From Streptomyces griseoruber (GTDB lineage: Bacteria > Actinomycetota > Actinomycetes > Streptomycetales > Streptomycetaceae), in assembly GCF_001514205.1 (NCBI RefSeq), contig NZ_KQ948793.1, forward strand, positions 1 through 49,602: DNA of 49,602 nt, read 5' to 3'. Shown here in pieces: positions 9,238 to 17,767 of this stretch. The notes beneath the pieces were generated by a model, which saw only the letters and a list, made by a program, of their open reading frames with translations, did not search any database and had not been told where the DNA came from. A program made the position numbers and the translations under genes. The first letter of the stretch is position 1. Each line of letters opens with the position of its first letter.

Positions 9238-11466
9238 GTGGCTACCTTTCTTGATCGACTGGGCCGTCTGGCCTTCCGGCGACGATGGACCGTCGTCCTG
9301 ATGTGGCTGGCCGTCATGGTCGCCGTCGGCCTTGCCGCCTCCCAGGCGCCCGGAACCTCCGACGAGAGGTTCTCCATGCCGGGTATCGAGGCGCAGAAGG
9401 CCTACGACCTGGCCCAAGAGCGTTTTCCCGGCGTCTTGGCCGACGGCGCGACCGCCCGCGTCGTGTTCGTCGCCCGGGGCGGGCAGAAGGTGACAGCGCC
9501 CGAGAACAGAGCGGCCATCGAGAAAGCGGTGGCGAAGCTCGCCGGCGGTCCTCAGGTCAGCAGAGCCGACGATCCCTTCCGGACCGACGCGGTCAGCAAG
9601 GACGGTTCGACGGCGTACACGACTGTCACCTACGACGTGAAGGTCGCCGATGTCACCGACACCAGCCGGGATGATGTGCAGGCGGTCGTCGACCAGGCCC
9701 GGGATGCGGGCCTGACCGTCGAGGCGGGCGGTGAGGCGCTGGACAGCGGCGGCGGGCCGGGCGGTGTGTCCGAGGTGGTCGGTATCTCGGTGGCCGCCGT
9801 GGTGCTGCTGATCACCTTCGGCTCTCTGGCCGCCGCCGGACTGCCGCTGCTGACCGCGCTCGTCGGTGTCGCCGTGAGCCTCTTTTCGATCACAGCGGTG
9901 GCCGACATCTTCGGACTGTCGGACACGGCCGGCACTCTGGCCGTGATGTTGGGTCTCGCCGTCGGTATCGACTACGCCCTGTTCGTCGTCTCCCGCTACC
10001 GCGAGGAGCGCGCGAAGGGCCGCACACCACACGAGGCGACCGGACTGGCGGTCGGCACCGCAGGGTCCGCGGTCGTCTTCGCCGGACTCACCGTCGTCAT
10101 CGCGCTGGTGGGGCTGTCAGTGGTGGGCATCCCCATGCTCACCAAGATGGGTCTGTCCGCCGCGGGGGCCGTCGTCGTCGCGGTGGTGGTCGCGCTGACG
10201 CTGGTCCCGGCGTTGTTCGGCATGTGGCCGAACGCCGCTCTGTCGCGGTCCTCCCGCAACGCCGCAGCCAAGGGCCACGGCAACGCGCAGAGCACGGACA
10301 ACAACGGGGGCACCCGCTGGTCACGGTTCGTGCTGCGCCGTCCCGTACCCATGCTCCTGCTCAGCGTGCTGGGCCTCGGAGCAATCGCTCTGCCGATGGC
10401 GAGTCTGCAGTTGGGCATGCCGGGAGACGAGGCGAAGTCCACCTCCACGTCCGAGCGCCGTGCCTACGACGACCTGGCCGAGGGGTTCGGGCCGGGCTTC
10501 AACGGGCCGCTGACCATCGTCGTGGACGCCAAGGGCGCGTCAGACGCGACGGGCGCGGTGAAGGTGATCTCGAGGGAGGTCGCAGCCACGAACGGGATCG
10601 TGGCTGTCTCCGCGGCCAAGTTCAACGACGCCGGTGACACCGCGATCTTCAAGGCCGTGCCGTCGACCGCGCCGACGGACGAGAAGACCAAGGACCTGGT
10701 GAAGGCCGTCCGGGTCGAGCGTCCGGGCATCGAGTCCCAGGCCGGGGCGACCTTCCAGGTCACCGGGACCACCGCGGTGAACATCGACATCGCCGACAAG
10801 GTCCAGGCCGCGCTGCTCCCCTATCTCGCGGTCGTGATCGGTCTGGCCTTCGTCCTGCTGCTGGTGGTCTTCCGGTCCGTACTCGTCCCGATGAAGGCGG
10901 CCCTCGGATTCCTGCTGTCGGTGCTGGCGGCCCTCGGTTCGGTGGTCCTGGTCTTCCAGGACGGCCATGGCGCCAAACTGCTGGGCGTGGACCAGACCGG
11001 GCCGATCATGACCTTGATGCCGATCTTCCTCGTGGGCATCGTCTTCGGGCTCGCCATGGACTACGAGGTCTTCCTCGTCTCGCGCATGCGCGAGGCATAC
11101 GTCCACGGGGAGCGGCCCGCGCAGGCGGTCACCACCGGGTTCCGGCACAGCGCCCGGGTCGTGGTCGCCGCCGCACTGATCATGATCGCGGTCTTCGCCA
11201 GCTTCGTCACCGAGACGGACTCCATGATCAAGATGATCGGGTTCGGCCTGGCCGCCGCCGTTCTCTTCGACGCCTTCGTGGTGCGGATGACGATCGTCCC
11301 CGCAGTCCTGGCCCTGTTGGGAGACCGGGCCTGGTGGCTTCCGGGCCGGCTGGACCGGCTGTTGCCCCGCGTCGACATCGAGGGTGAGGCGCTCACTCTC
11401 CGGTCGGCCGAAGGCGCCGAAACGGACGGCCGTGCCGCGGACAGCCCGGCCGAGGTGCGCGTCTGA
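9238..11466 (+). CDS. MMPL-family (RND superfamily) transporter
   Basis: About 742 residues from GTG 9238, with GGAG ten bases upstream. It begins ATFLDRLGRLAFRRRWTVVLMWLAVMVAVGLA, the usual first membrane helix of actinobacterial MMPL proteins. A large extracellular loop follows, then five helices containing AVGIDYALFVVSRYREE (about residue 240). The layout is then repeated, with the second copy carrying GLAMDYEVFLVSRMREAY (about 604). The central Asp in each GxxxDY motif is the proton-relay residue expected for RND pumps. Length and topology are normal. Such pumps export lipids, pigments or hydrophobic drugs; the substrate is unknown. The two-component system starting 104 bases later may control it. 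Confidence 0.93.
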   Translation: MATFLDRLGRLAFRRRWTVVLMWLAVMVAVGLAASQAPGTSDERFSMPGIEAQKAYDLAQERFPGVLADGATARVVFVARGGQKVTAPENRAAIEKAVAKLAGGPQVSRADDPFRTDAVSKDGSTAYTTVTYDVKVADVTDTSRDDVQAVVDQARDAGLTVEAGGEALDSGGGPGGVSEVVGISVAAVVLLITFGSLAAAGLPLLTALVGVAVSLFSITAVADIFGLSDTAGTLAVMLGLAVGIDYALFVVSRYREERAKGRTPHEATGLAVGTAGSAVVFAGLTVVIALVGLSVVGIPMLTKMGLSAAGAVVVAVVVALTLVPALFGMWPNAALSRSSRNAAAKGHGNAQSTDNNGGTRWSRFVLRRPVPMLLLSVLGLGAIALPMASLQLGMPGDEAKSTSTSERRAYDDLAEGFGPGFNGPLTIVVDAKGASDATGAVKVISREVAATNGIVAVSAAKFNDAGDTAIFKAVPSTAPTDEKTKDLVKAVRVERPGIESQAGATFQVTGTTAVNIDIADKVQAALLPYLAVVIGLAFVLLLVVFRSVLVPMKAALGFLLSVLAALGSVVLVFQDGHGAKLLGVDQTGPIMTLMPIFLVGIVFGLAMDYEVFLVSRMREAYVHGERPAQAVTTGFRHSARVVVAAALIMIAVFASFVTETDSMIKMIGFGLAAAVLFDAFVVRMTIVPAVLALLGDRAWWLPGRLDRLLPRVDIEGEALTLRSAEGAETDGRAADSPAEVRV

Positions 11467-11569
11467 TCGTTCCTTCCCGGACCAGCTGTTCCCGAGCCGT
11501 CCATGGCGAAGTCCACGGGCGGCTCGTGCCGACCGCACGGAGCAAGTCCATGACTCACCCGGAGTGCCG

Positions 11570-12763
11570 ATGACGAGCGCAACACAGGAGTACGCGAACT
11601 TCCGCCCACGTGCCGCCGGTGTGGTGATGTCCCTGGCGCTGTGGACCTGCGCCGCCGTCGGCGACTCGTTCACCGCCTCCGACTCCCCCTCACTGGGTGG
11701 GGACTGGCCGGCCAAGGCCCTCGCCGCCCTTTCCTGCCTCGCCCTGTTGGCAAGTCGTCGCCGCCCACGAACCGTCCTGGTCATGGTCGCCCTGGCCACG
11801 GTGATCACCATCCCCCTGGGCTACGCAGTCACCCCTCTGCTTCTGGCACCCCTCATGGCCGGGCTGTACCGGCTGTCCGCCGGCACCGACGACAAGACCA
11901 CCCACATCTACGGGTTCACCACCGTGGCGGCGGTGGTGACCACCGTGGTGATCAACGACCCCTCGGACTTCAAGGGTGGCCCCATCCTGTGGCTGCTGCT
12001 GCCCCTGGCGTTGGGACGCGGCGCCCGGCTGCGCACCGCCTACCTCGAAGCCGTCCACGCCCGCGCCGAACACGCCGAGAAGACCCGCGAGGAGGAAGCC
12101 CGCCTGCGCGTCGCCGAGGAACGCCTACGCATCGCCCGCGACCTCCACGACGTCGTCGCCCACCACCTGGCCCTGGCCAAAGTTCAGGCGGGCGCCGCCG
12201 CTCACTTCCTGCGAGGCCGTCCCGACGAGACGCAGAAGATTCTCGCCGACCTGACCGGCACCACGACCTCGGCGCTGCGCGAACTCAAGTCCGCCGTCGG
12301 ACTGCTGCGCGAGGCGAGCGACCCCGACTCCGCTCCCCTGGAGCCGGCCCCCGGACTCGCACGCCTGCCTGAATTGATCACGGCGTGCGAGTCCGTGGGC
12401 ATCACCGTCACGGTCACCACCCGGGGAGAGCCCAGACCGCTCTCTCCGGGAGTGGATCTGACCGCGTTCCGGATCCTCCAGGAGGCCCTCACCAACGTCA
12501 CCAAGCACGCGCCCGCGAAAGCCGCACACATTCAGCTTGCGTACTCCAACGCCCGCCTGGTCATGACGGTCGCGAACGAGGGAGCCACCGCTCCCGTCGC
12601 CCGTTTCTCGCAGGGCCGCGGCTTCGGACTCATGGGCATGACGGAACGCGCCCATTCCGTGGGCGGCGAACTTCACGCCGGTCCCCGACCCGAAGGCGGT
12701 TTCGAGGTCACCACCGCACTACCGCTGTATCCACCTGCACCGGAGAAAGAACGAACGCCATGA
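11570..12763 (+). CDS. Sensor histidine kinase, HisKA_3 (NarL-type) family
   Basis: A 397-residue protein from ATG 11570, with GGAG upstream; an earlier open frame reaches back into the MMPL gene and is discarded. The N-terminal 140 residues form several hydrophobic helices with short loops, so the sensor is membrane-embedded. A short coiled-coil (HARAEHAEKTREEEARLR) leads to the HisKA_3 dimerisation box RIARDLHDVVAHH, with the phospho-acceptor His193. The HATPase domain has ILQEALTNVTKHA and a GRGFGLMGMTERA glycine box. It overlaps its response regulator by four bases (ATGA). The signal is unknown; the neighbouring MMPL pump suggests sensing of membrane stress or a lipophilic compound. Confidence 0.93.
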   Translation: MTSATQEYANFRPRAAGVVMSLALWTCAAVGDSFTASDSPSLGGDWPAKALAALSCLALLASRRRPRTVLVMVALATVITIPLGYAVTPLLLAPLMAGLYRLSAGTDDKTTHIYGFTTVAAVVTTVVINDPSDFKGGPILWLLLPLALGRGARLRTAYLEAVHARAEHAEKTREEEARLRVAEERLRIARDLHDVVAHHLALAKVQAGAAAHFLRGRPDETQKILADLTGTTTSALRELKSAVGLLREASDPDSAPLEPAPGLARLPELITACESVGITVTVTTRGEPRPLSPGVDLTAFRILQEALTNVTKHAPAKAAHIQLAYSNARLVMTVANEGATAPVARFSQGRGFGLMGMTERAHSVGGELHAGPRPEGGFEVTTALPLYPPAPEKERTP

Positions 12764-13440
12764 CGATCCGTGTCCTGCTCGCCGACGACCAGGCCCTGAT
12801 GCGGGCCACCTTCCGGACTCTGATCGACTCCTGCGAGGACATGGAGGTGGTCGGTGAAGCCTGCGACGGCAAGGAAGTGGTGGATCTCGCACATATCCAC
12901 CGCCCCGATGTCGTCCTCATGGACATCCGCATGCCCGGTACGGACGGACTGACCGCCACAGCCGCGATCGGCAAGGCTCCGGAGCTGTCCATGACCCGTG
13001 TCCTCGTGCTCACCACCTACGAGACGGAGGAGTACGTCGCCCGGGCCCTGCACGCCGGCGCGTGCGGGTACCTCGGCAAGGACGCCACCGTGGACGAACT
13101 CTTCACCGCCATCCGCACCGTGGCCTCCGGCGAGCCACTCCTCTCCTCCGGGGCCACCCGCTCCCTCATCACCCACTTCCTCACCATCCGCACGTCTCGG
13201 GACTGCCCGGTGCCGTCAGGGCGCCTGGCCCATCTCACCGCCCGCGAGCGCGAGGTCATGGCCCTGGCCGCCGAGGGGATGTCCAACGACGAGATCGCGA
13301 GCGCGTGCAGTATCAGCCCGTTGACCGTGCGCACCCACATCCAACGCGCCATGGCGAAACTGGAGGTCCGCGACCGCGCCCAACTCGTCGCCGTCGCCTA
13401 CCGGTCGGGCCTGGTACAGCCTCCGCCGCCAGCCCGCTGA
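12760..13440 (+). CDS. NarL/FixJ-family response regulator
   Basis: A 226-residue protein whose ATG (12760) overlaps the kinase stop, so translation is coupled. The receiver domain starts IRVLLADDQALMR and has the phospho-acceptor Asp55 in VVLMDIRMPGTDG, a Thr in VLTTYETEEYV and the conserved Lys in YLGKDA. After a linker with Pro/Ser, the LuxR-type helix-turn-helix reads LTAREREVMALAAEGMSNDEIA and ISPLTVRTHIQRAMAKL. All key residues are present. It probably regulates the upstream MMPL gene and possibly itself; no operator can be assigned from the sequence. Confidence 0.93.
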   Translation: MTIRVLLADDQALMRATFRTLIDSCEDMEVVGEACDGKEVVDLAHIHRPDVVLMDIRMPGTDGLTATAAIGKAPELSMTRVLVLTTYETEEYVARALHAGACGYLGKDATVDELFTAIRTVASGEPLLSSGATRSLITHFLTIRTSRDCPVPSGRLAHLTAREREVMALAAEGMSNDEIASACSISPLTVRTHIQRAMAKLEVRDRAQLVAVAYRSGLVQPPPPAR

Positions 13441-13489
13441 GGGACCGGGCGGCGTCAGGGCGGCCCCGTTCGGTTCCCCTTCGAGCCTT

Positions 13490-13514
13490 TTTATGGCTAC
13501 CATGTAGCCATAAA
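13490..13514. promoter_or_regulatory. Operator family 1, site g (perfect palindrome)
   Basis: Two perfect 11-bp arms, TTTATGGCTAC and GTAGCCATAAA, flank CAT. It is the most symmetrical member of the seven-site family. It lies 95-119 bp upstream of the MDR oxidoreductase start. A possible -35 (TTCCCC, 13474-13479) and -10 (TACCAT, 13498-13503) with an 18-bp spacer would place the -10 inside the palindrome. Confidence 0.8.
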
Positions 13515-13608
13515 GTTGCTCGGCCCGAAGCCGGTTGCGGGCGTTCCGGCGCCGATCCCTATCAGCATGGGCACGCAGCGTGATTGTCCGAGTAGAAGGA
13601 GAGCAGTG

Positions 13609-14559
13609 ATGAAGGCAGCAGTGGTGGCGACGGCCGGTGGGGCCGTACCCGAGTACCAGGACTTCCCCGAGCCCGAAGCGGGTTCGGGCCGGCAGATCGT
13701 CGAGCTCGTCGCGACAGCCATCCACCCTGTGGTGCGCGCCAAGGCGTCCGGCGGGCACTACAGCAGCACCGGGCAGTTCCCGCTGGTACCGGCCGTGGAC
13801 GCGGTGGCCCGCACCGCCGACGGCACGCTGGTGTACACCGGTGACGTCGAGGAGCCCTGGGGCACCTTCGCCGAGCGAATGGCGATCACCATGGCGCTCC
13901 CCCTCCCGGACGGAATCGACCCGGTCTCCGTGGCGGTGGGCGTGAACCCGGGAATGTCGTCCTGGATGCCGCTCACCGGCCACGCGGACGAACACGGCAC
14001 CCCGGACACCGTCGTGATCATCGGGGTCACGGGCGCGGCCGGCGGCCTCGCCGTGCAGAACGCCCAGGCACTCGGCGTGCGGCGGATCATCGGCGTGGGC
14101 CGCGGTGCGGACGACCTCAAGCATGTGGCCGGTCTCGGTGCCGAGACGGTGGAGATCACCGGCACCAAGGAGGCGGACGCTGCGGCGATCGGTGCGGCCC
14201 TCGACGGCAAGGCACCCGACCTCGTCCTGGACTTCCTGTGGGGCGGCGCCGCCGAGGCGGCCTTCCAGGCGCTGGCGTACGTTCCCGGCGCGGGCACCAC
14301 CAGCTACGTGGAGATCGGCGGCGCGGCCGGCGAGGAAGCCACCGTGCCCGCCTCACTGCTGCGCAGCCGCCCGTTCCGCCTCAGCGGCAGTGGCATCGGC
14401 TCGTTCGACATGCGCCGCTACTTCGTCCAGGTCGCCGCCTACGTGCAGCTCATCGCCGACGGCAAGGTGAAGGCGGACGCTCAGGCCTACCCCCTCTCCG
14501 AGGTCAGCCAGGCGTGGACGGCCCCCGCCGGCCCCCGCCCCGTCCTGACCGTCGGCTGA
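13609..14559 (+). CDS. Zinc-free MDR-family quinone oxidoreductase-like protein
   Basis: A 316-residue protein from ATG 13609 with AAGGAGAG six bases upstream. It has the medium-chain dehydrogenase layout: an N-terminal GroES-like part (MKAAVVATAGGAVPEYQDFPEPE), then a Rossmann fold with VIIGVTGAAGGLAVQNAQALGV as nucleotide loop, and C-terminal SEVSQAW. The Cys/His residues of zinc alcohol dehydrogenases are absent, which places it with NADPH:quinone or enone reductases. A paralogue of almost the same length lies at 45061-45993; both share AIHP/GLHP, SGxHY(S/T)ST, NPxMSSW and GSGIGS. It is monocistronic here and preceded by the perfect palindrome at 13490, which argues for TetR control. The substrate is unknown. 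Confidence 0.88.
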   Translation: MKAAVVATAGGAVPEYQDFPEPEAGSGRQIVELVATAIHPVVRAKASGGHYSSTGQFPLVPAVDAVARTADGTLVYTGDVEEPWGTFAERMAITMALPLPDGIDPVSVAVGVNPGMSSWMPLTGHADEHGTPDTVVIIGVTGAAGGLAVQNAQALGVRRIIGVGRGADDLKHVAGLGAETVEITGTKEADAAAIGAALDGKAPDLVLDFLWGGAAEAAFQALAYVPGAGTTSYVEIGGAAGEEATVPASLLRSRPFRLSGSGIGSFDMRRYFVQVAAYVQLIADGKVKADAQAYPLSEVSQAWTAPAGPRPVLTVG

Positions 14560-14739
14560 CACGACGGCATGCCCCGTCTTACACACGCGGGCCATGTCGG
14601 CGGTCACATCGACCCCGACAAGATCCCGCACGCCGTGCGCGGGGCTGGGCAGGAGTCCGAGCATCGGCTGACGCCGCCCAGGAGTCCAGCGAAGGTACGA
14701 GTCACCGGCTACCGTCACCGCCACCACCGCTCGGCACGG

Positions 14740-14779
14740 CCAGCCAGCCAGCCGGCCAGCCAGCCAGCCAGCCAGCCAG
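14740..14779. repeat. CCAG tetranucleotide tandem repeat
   Basis: Ten tandem CCAG units, the fourth being CCGG, end four bases before the GATGA-N5-TCATC operator upstream of a TetR gene. Such a repeat can change length by slippage and so alter promoter spacing. Confidence 0.85.
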
Positions 14780-14783
14780 AAGT

Positions 14784-14798
14784 GATGATCTCCTCATC
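14784..14798. promoter_or_regulatory. Operator family 2, upstream of TetR gene
   Basis: GATGA-TCTCC-TCATC, with perfect 5-bp arms, 51 bp upstream of the TetR start at 14849. The same element occurs at 16582-16596 and 38324-38338. Autoregulation by the TetR protein is the simplest reading. Confidence 0.7.
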
Positions 14799-14848
14799 CC
14801 TGACGGGCCGCGGATAGGGTGGGCCTGAACCCGTGAGAGGAAGCAGGC

Positions 14849-15505
14849 ATGACCGAGGATGTCCCGAGCCGCGTAGAACGGCGGAAGGCGCGCACCCGCG
14901 CCGCGCTCATCGAAGCGGCCACGGCCTTCCTCGCGGCCGGCAGGACGAACGTCCCGGTCCTGGAGATCACCCAGGCCGCCGACGTGGGGATGGGATCGTT
15001 CTACAACCACTTCGAGGGCAAGGAGCAGCTCTACCAGGTCGCGATCGAGCACGCGCTCGAGGCGTACGGGGACCTGCTGGACGAGCTGACAACGGATCTG
15101 GCCGACCCCGCGCAGGTGTTCGCGCAGAGCTTCCGCCTGACCGGACGCCTGCACCGCCGCCAACCAGAACTCAGCAAGGTCCTACTGAACAACGGACTGG
15201 CCCTGGCCGCGTCGGACAAGGGCATCGCCGCCCGCGCCCTGCGTGACATCGAAACGGCGGTCCGCGCCGGCCGCTTCAGTGTGCGCGACGCCGAACTCGC
15301 CCTGGTCACCGTCGCGGGCGCGCAGCTCTGCCTCGGTCAGCTCCTGCACGACCACCCCGAGCGAGACGAAGCGGTGGCCACCGACCAGGTCACCGAGGAC
15401 CTGCTGCGCATGCTCGGCCTTTCCGCCGACGAGGCCAACGCGATCTGCCGACTGCCCCTGCCCGACCTCTCCGCCGTGGAAGGCCGCCAAGGCTCCGCCG
15501 CATGA
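14849..15505 (+). CDS. TetR/AcrR-family regulator
   Basis: A 218-residue protein from ATG 14849 with AGAGGAAG upstream. The N-terminal DNA-binding domain reads RRKARTRAALIEAATAFLAAG, then ITQAADVGMGSFYNHFEGKEQLYQVA, the recognition helix being VGMGSFYNHF. The C-terminal ligand domain is helical and ends in LLRMLGLSADEANAICRLPLPDL. The divergent regulator at 15843-16484 is a clear paralogue (VGFGSFSNHF, MLGVPDAEAREIARCPLP), so the two may share ligand type and operator. The element GATGA-N5-TCATC lies just upstream and recurs at the extradiol operon and at 38324. It is probably a repressor relieved by an aromatic pathway compound, which is inference. Confidence 0.92.
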   Translation: MTEDVPSRVERRKARTRAALIEAATAFLAAGRTNVPVLEITQAADVGMGSFYNHFEGKEQLYQVAIEHALEAYGDLLDELTTDLADPAQVFAQSFRLTGRLHRRQPELSKVLLNNGLALAASDKGIAARALRDIETAVRAGRFSVRDAELALVTVAGAQLCLGQLLHDHPERDEAVATDQVTEDLLRMLGLSADEANAICRLPLPDLSAVEGRQGSAA

Positions 15506-15842
15506 GAGGGCACGCCGCACTGGCGGGACAGGGCACGCAGTCAGCGCCCGCTGGACATGTCGACCAGGTCGGACAGTTCGCGCCTGGCCTGCTCCAGGTC
15601 GTCGAGGAGCCGGCCAAAGGCCAGACCGGAGCTCCTCTCTCGGCGGCAGACAGGTCAGGTCGTCGGCCGTGCCCTTCACCGTCGACTCAGGGACCGGGGT
15701 CAGGGCGGGGCAATGGTCCGGCAGGCGCGCTTGGTCATCGGGATGCAGTGCCCCGGAGCCGTTGGGCTGGATAGCGAATCCCTGGACGTCTGCGGCGAGG
15801 ACCCCCTCGCGTCGATGGTATGACGAGGGAATCGCGGCGCCG
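15506..15842. other. Intergenic between the two paralogous TetR genes
   Basis: No intact gene. On the minus strand a short frame ends at about 15540 with RLLDDLEQARRELSDLV, which looks like the amphipathic C-terminal tail of a lost regulator, but it is too short to name. Confidence 0.4.
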
Positions 15843-16484
15843 TCAGTCGGCGACACCGGAGGGCAGGGGACACCGGGCGATCTCGCGAGCCTCGGCATCC
15901 GGCACGCCCAGCATGCACAAGGCCATCTCGGCCAGGCTCGCGGCGGCCTCCTCGCCGTGGAGATCAGGGCGGGAGAACCTCAGCTCGACCAACGACAGCA
16001 ACACCCCGCCCAAGGCGGACAGGGCGATGGCCGGGTCGCCGACCGTGAAGCGGCCGGTGGCGGTGCCCCGTTCCAGGTCGCGTCGAGCGCGCGGGGCGAC
16101 ACCCTTCTCGGAGTGGATCTGAGCGAGGCCGCGGTAACGCAGGATGCGCATCAGATCCGGATGCGAGTCGGCCATCCGGGCGGTGAGGCGGAAGCCTGCC
16201 GCGACGAGCTCGGCCGGGTCGTCGGTCCCCCGCAGCCGCTCGTCGATGACCTGATCGAACTCCTCAAGGGCCTGCGACACCGCGGCGTCGAACAGCTCCG
16301 CCTTCGATTCGAAGTGGTTGGAGAAGGACCCGAATCCCACGTCCGCCCGGTCGGCGACGGCCTGGATGCTGACCCCCGTGTCACCGGTCTCCACGAGGAT
16401 CTGCCGGGCCGCGGACACGAGGGCGCTGCGGGTCGCTGCACGGCGCCTCTCGAACCGGTTGCCAGGCGGCGCTGATGTGCACAT
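15843..16484 (-). CDS. TetR/AcrR-family regulator, divergent to the extradiol operon
   Basis: A 213-residue protein. I choose the ATG at 16484 (MCTSAPPGNRFERRR), which aligns with the start of its paralogue at 14849; the ATG at 16508 is the alternative. The helix-turn-helix region is TRSALVSAARQILVETG and IQAVADRADVGFGSFSNHFESKAELFDAA. The C-terminal helical domain ends MLGVPDAEAREIARCPLPSG, like the paralogue. It is transcribed away from the VOC dioxygenase operon, and the shared intergenic space (16485-16621) contains the family-2 operator over the operon's -10 box. This is the standard arrangement of a local TetR repressor. Confidence 0.9.
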   Translation of the reverse strand: MCTSAPPGNRFERRRAATRSALVSAARQILVETGDTGVSIQAVADRADVGFGSFSNHFESKAELFDAAVSQALEEFDQVIDERLRGTDDPAELVAAGFRLTARMADSHPDLMRILRYRGLAQIHSEKGVAPRARRDLERGTATGRFTVGDPAIALSALGGVLLSLVELRFSRPDLHGEEAAASLAEMALCMLGVPDAEAREIARCPLPSGVAD

Positions 16485-16558
16485 GGAGAAGAGTCCAGCA
16501 ACCTTCATGACCAAGTCAGCATCTCTGACTTTTTCATCAGTTAACCAGGCTCCAACCA

Positions 16559-16596
16559 TTGACGACGGAATATGCAGAGTTGATGATTTCCTCATT
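16559..16596 (+). promoter_or_regulatory. Promoter and family-2 operator of the extradiol operon
   Basis: TTGACG (16559-16564), a 17-bp spacer and GATGAT (16582-16587) form a good promoter. The -10 is part of GATGA-TTTCC-TCATT (16582-16596), so a bound repressor would block RNA polymerase. The same -35, the same spacing and the same -10/operator recur in front of the amidohydrolase at 37236-38228. Confidence 0.75.
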
Positions 16597-16621
16597 AAGG
16601 CAATGTTGCTTGGAGGACGCC

Positions 16622-17767
16622 ATGTCCAAAACCCCAACCGCCCCGGCCGACCTCAGGACCGCACACCAGGATCTCCACAGCGAGCAGGGGGCCTTGCGCG
16701 GCGAGCACCCCGGGCGCGCCCGGAATCCGGTGATCAAGGTCGCCGACATCGCCTGGGTGGAGTTCGAGAAGCCCGACCTCGACCGCGCCGAGGTCTTCGC
16801 GCGTGACTTCGGGTTCTCCGTCGCCGCCCGTACGCCGGGCGCCCTCTGGCTGCGCGGCACCTTCGCCGGCTCGCCCTGCGTGGTGATCCGCCGAGGGCGT
16901 ACGTCCCGCTTCATCGGCCAGGCGTTCCGCGCGGCGGAGCGGGCCGATCTGGACCGGCTGGCGCGTGCGACGGGGACCAGCGTGCGGGACGCGGACGTCC
17001 CTGGCGGCGGCAAGCGGGTCGACCTGCTGGACCCGTCCGGCCTACCGGTGCGGGTGGTGCACTGCGCCGAAGAGCTGCCGGAGCTCCCCGGACAGCGGCC
17101 TCTCGTCCTCAACTTCGGGACGGATCACCGCCGCACGAACGCCACCCAGCGCCCGCCGCGCGAGCCGTCGCGGATCCAGCGACTGGGACATCTGGTGCTG
17201 GAGACGCGGGTGTTCACCCGGAGCATGAACTGGTATCTCGACACGCTCGGGATGATCATCAGCGACTTCCACTTCCTGGACGGGCAGCGGGAACGCGGCC
17301 CGGTCATGGCGTTCTTCCGCTGCGACCAGGGAAGCGTCCCGGTGGACCATCACACGCTGGCGATGCATCTGGGACCGGGAACGCACTACGTCCACTCCGC
17401 CTACCAGGTCACCGACCTCGACGCGATCGCCGCGGGCGGGGAGTATCTGGCCGAGCGCGGCTATCAGCGCAGCTGGGGTATCGGCCGGCACATCCAGGGC
17501 AGCCAGATCTTCGACTACTGGCGTGACCCGGACCGGTTCATGGTGGAGCACTTCGCGGACGGCGACCTGTTCTCCGCCGACGTGGAGCCGGGGTGGGCTC
17601 CGCTGTCGGCGAGCGGGCTGGCCCAGTGGGGGCCGCCCGTCACCCGCGAGTTCCTCGGCACGAATCCGTCACCCGCCAAACTCCGCGAGCTGCTGCGCGC
17701 CCTGCGCGACGACAGCGAACTCGATCCCGCCCGGATGCTGGGCCTGCTGAAAGCGATGACCCCATGA
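16622..17767 (+). CDS. VOC-family extradiol ring-cleavage dioxygenase
   Basis: A 381-residue protein from ATG 16622, with TTGGAGGA six bases upstream. Two glyoxalase/VOC halves are visible. The first (residues about 38-150) is IKVADIAWVEFEKPDLDRAEVFARDFGF. The second (about 185-315) carries the metal ligands expected for type I extradiol dioxygenases: His190 in RLGHLVLE, a His in DHHTLAMH (243-244) and Glu309 in DRFMVEHF. Such enzymes use Fe(II) and O2 to open catecholic rings next to the diol. It is the first gene of an operon with 4-base overlaps that continues with FAH hydrolase, FAD monooxygenase and acetoacetyl-CoA synthetase. The ring substrate is probably a trihydroxylated aromatic made by the monooxygenase. 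Confidence 0.9.
   Translation: MSKTPTAPADLRTAHQDLHSEQGALRGEHPGRARNPVIKVADIAWVEFEKPDLDRAEVFARDFGFSVAARTPGALWLRGTFAGSPCVVIRRGRTSRFIGQAFRAAERADLDRLARATGTSVRDADVPGGGKRVDLLDPSGLPVRVVHCAEELPELPGQRPLVLNFGTDHRRTNATQRPPREPSRIQRLGHLVLETRVFTRSMNWYLDTLGMIISDFHFLDGQRERGPVMAFFRCDQGSVPVDHHTLAMHLGPGTHYVHSAYQVTDLDAIAAGGEYLAERGYQRSWGIGRHIQGSQIFDYWRDPDRFMVEHFADGDLFSADVEPGWAPLSASGLAQWGPPVTREFLGTNPSPAKLRELLRALRDDSELDPARMLGLLKAMTP

Noticed and set aside
14740..14779. CRISPR-like repeat
   Set aside because: Units are four bases long with no spacers; a microsatellite.
16485..16637. N-terminal extension of the minus-strand TetR at 15843
   Set aside because: It would translate the promoter and operator of the divergent operon and has no counterpart in the paralogue.
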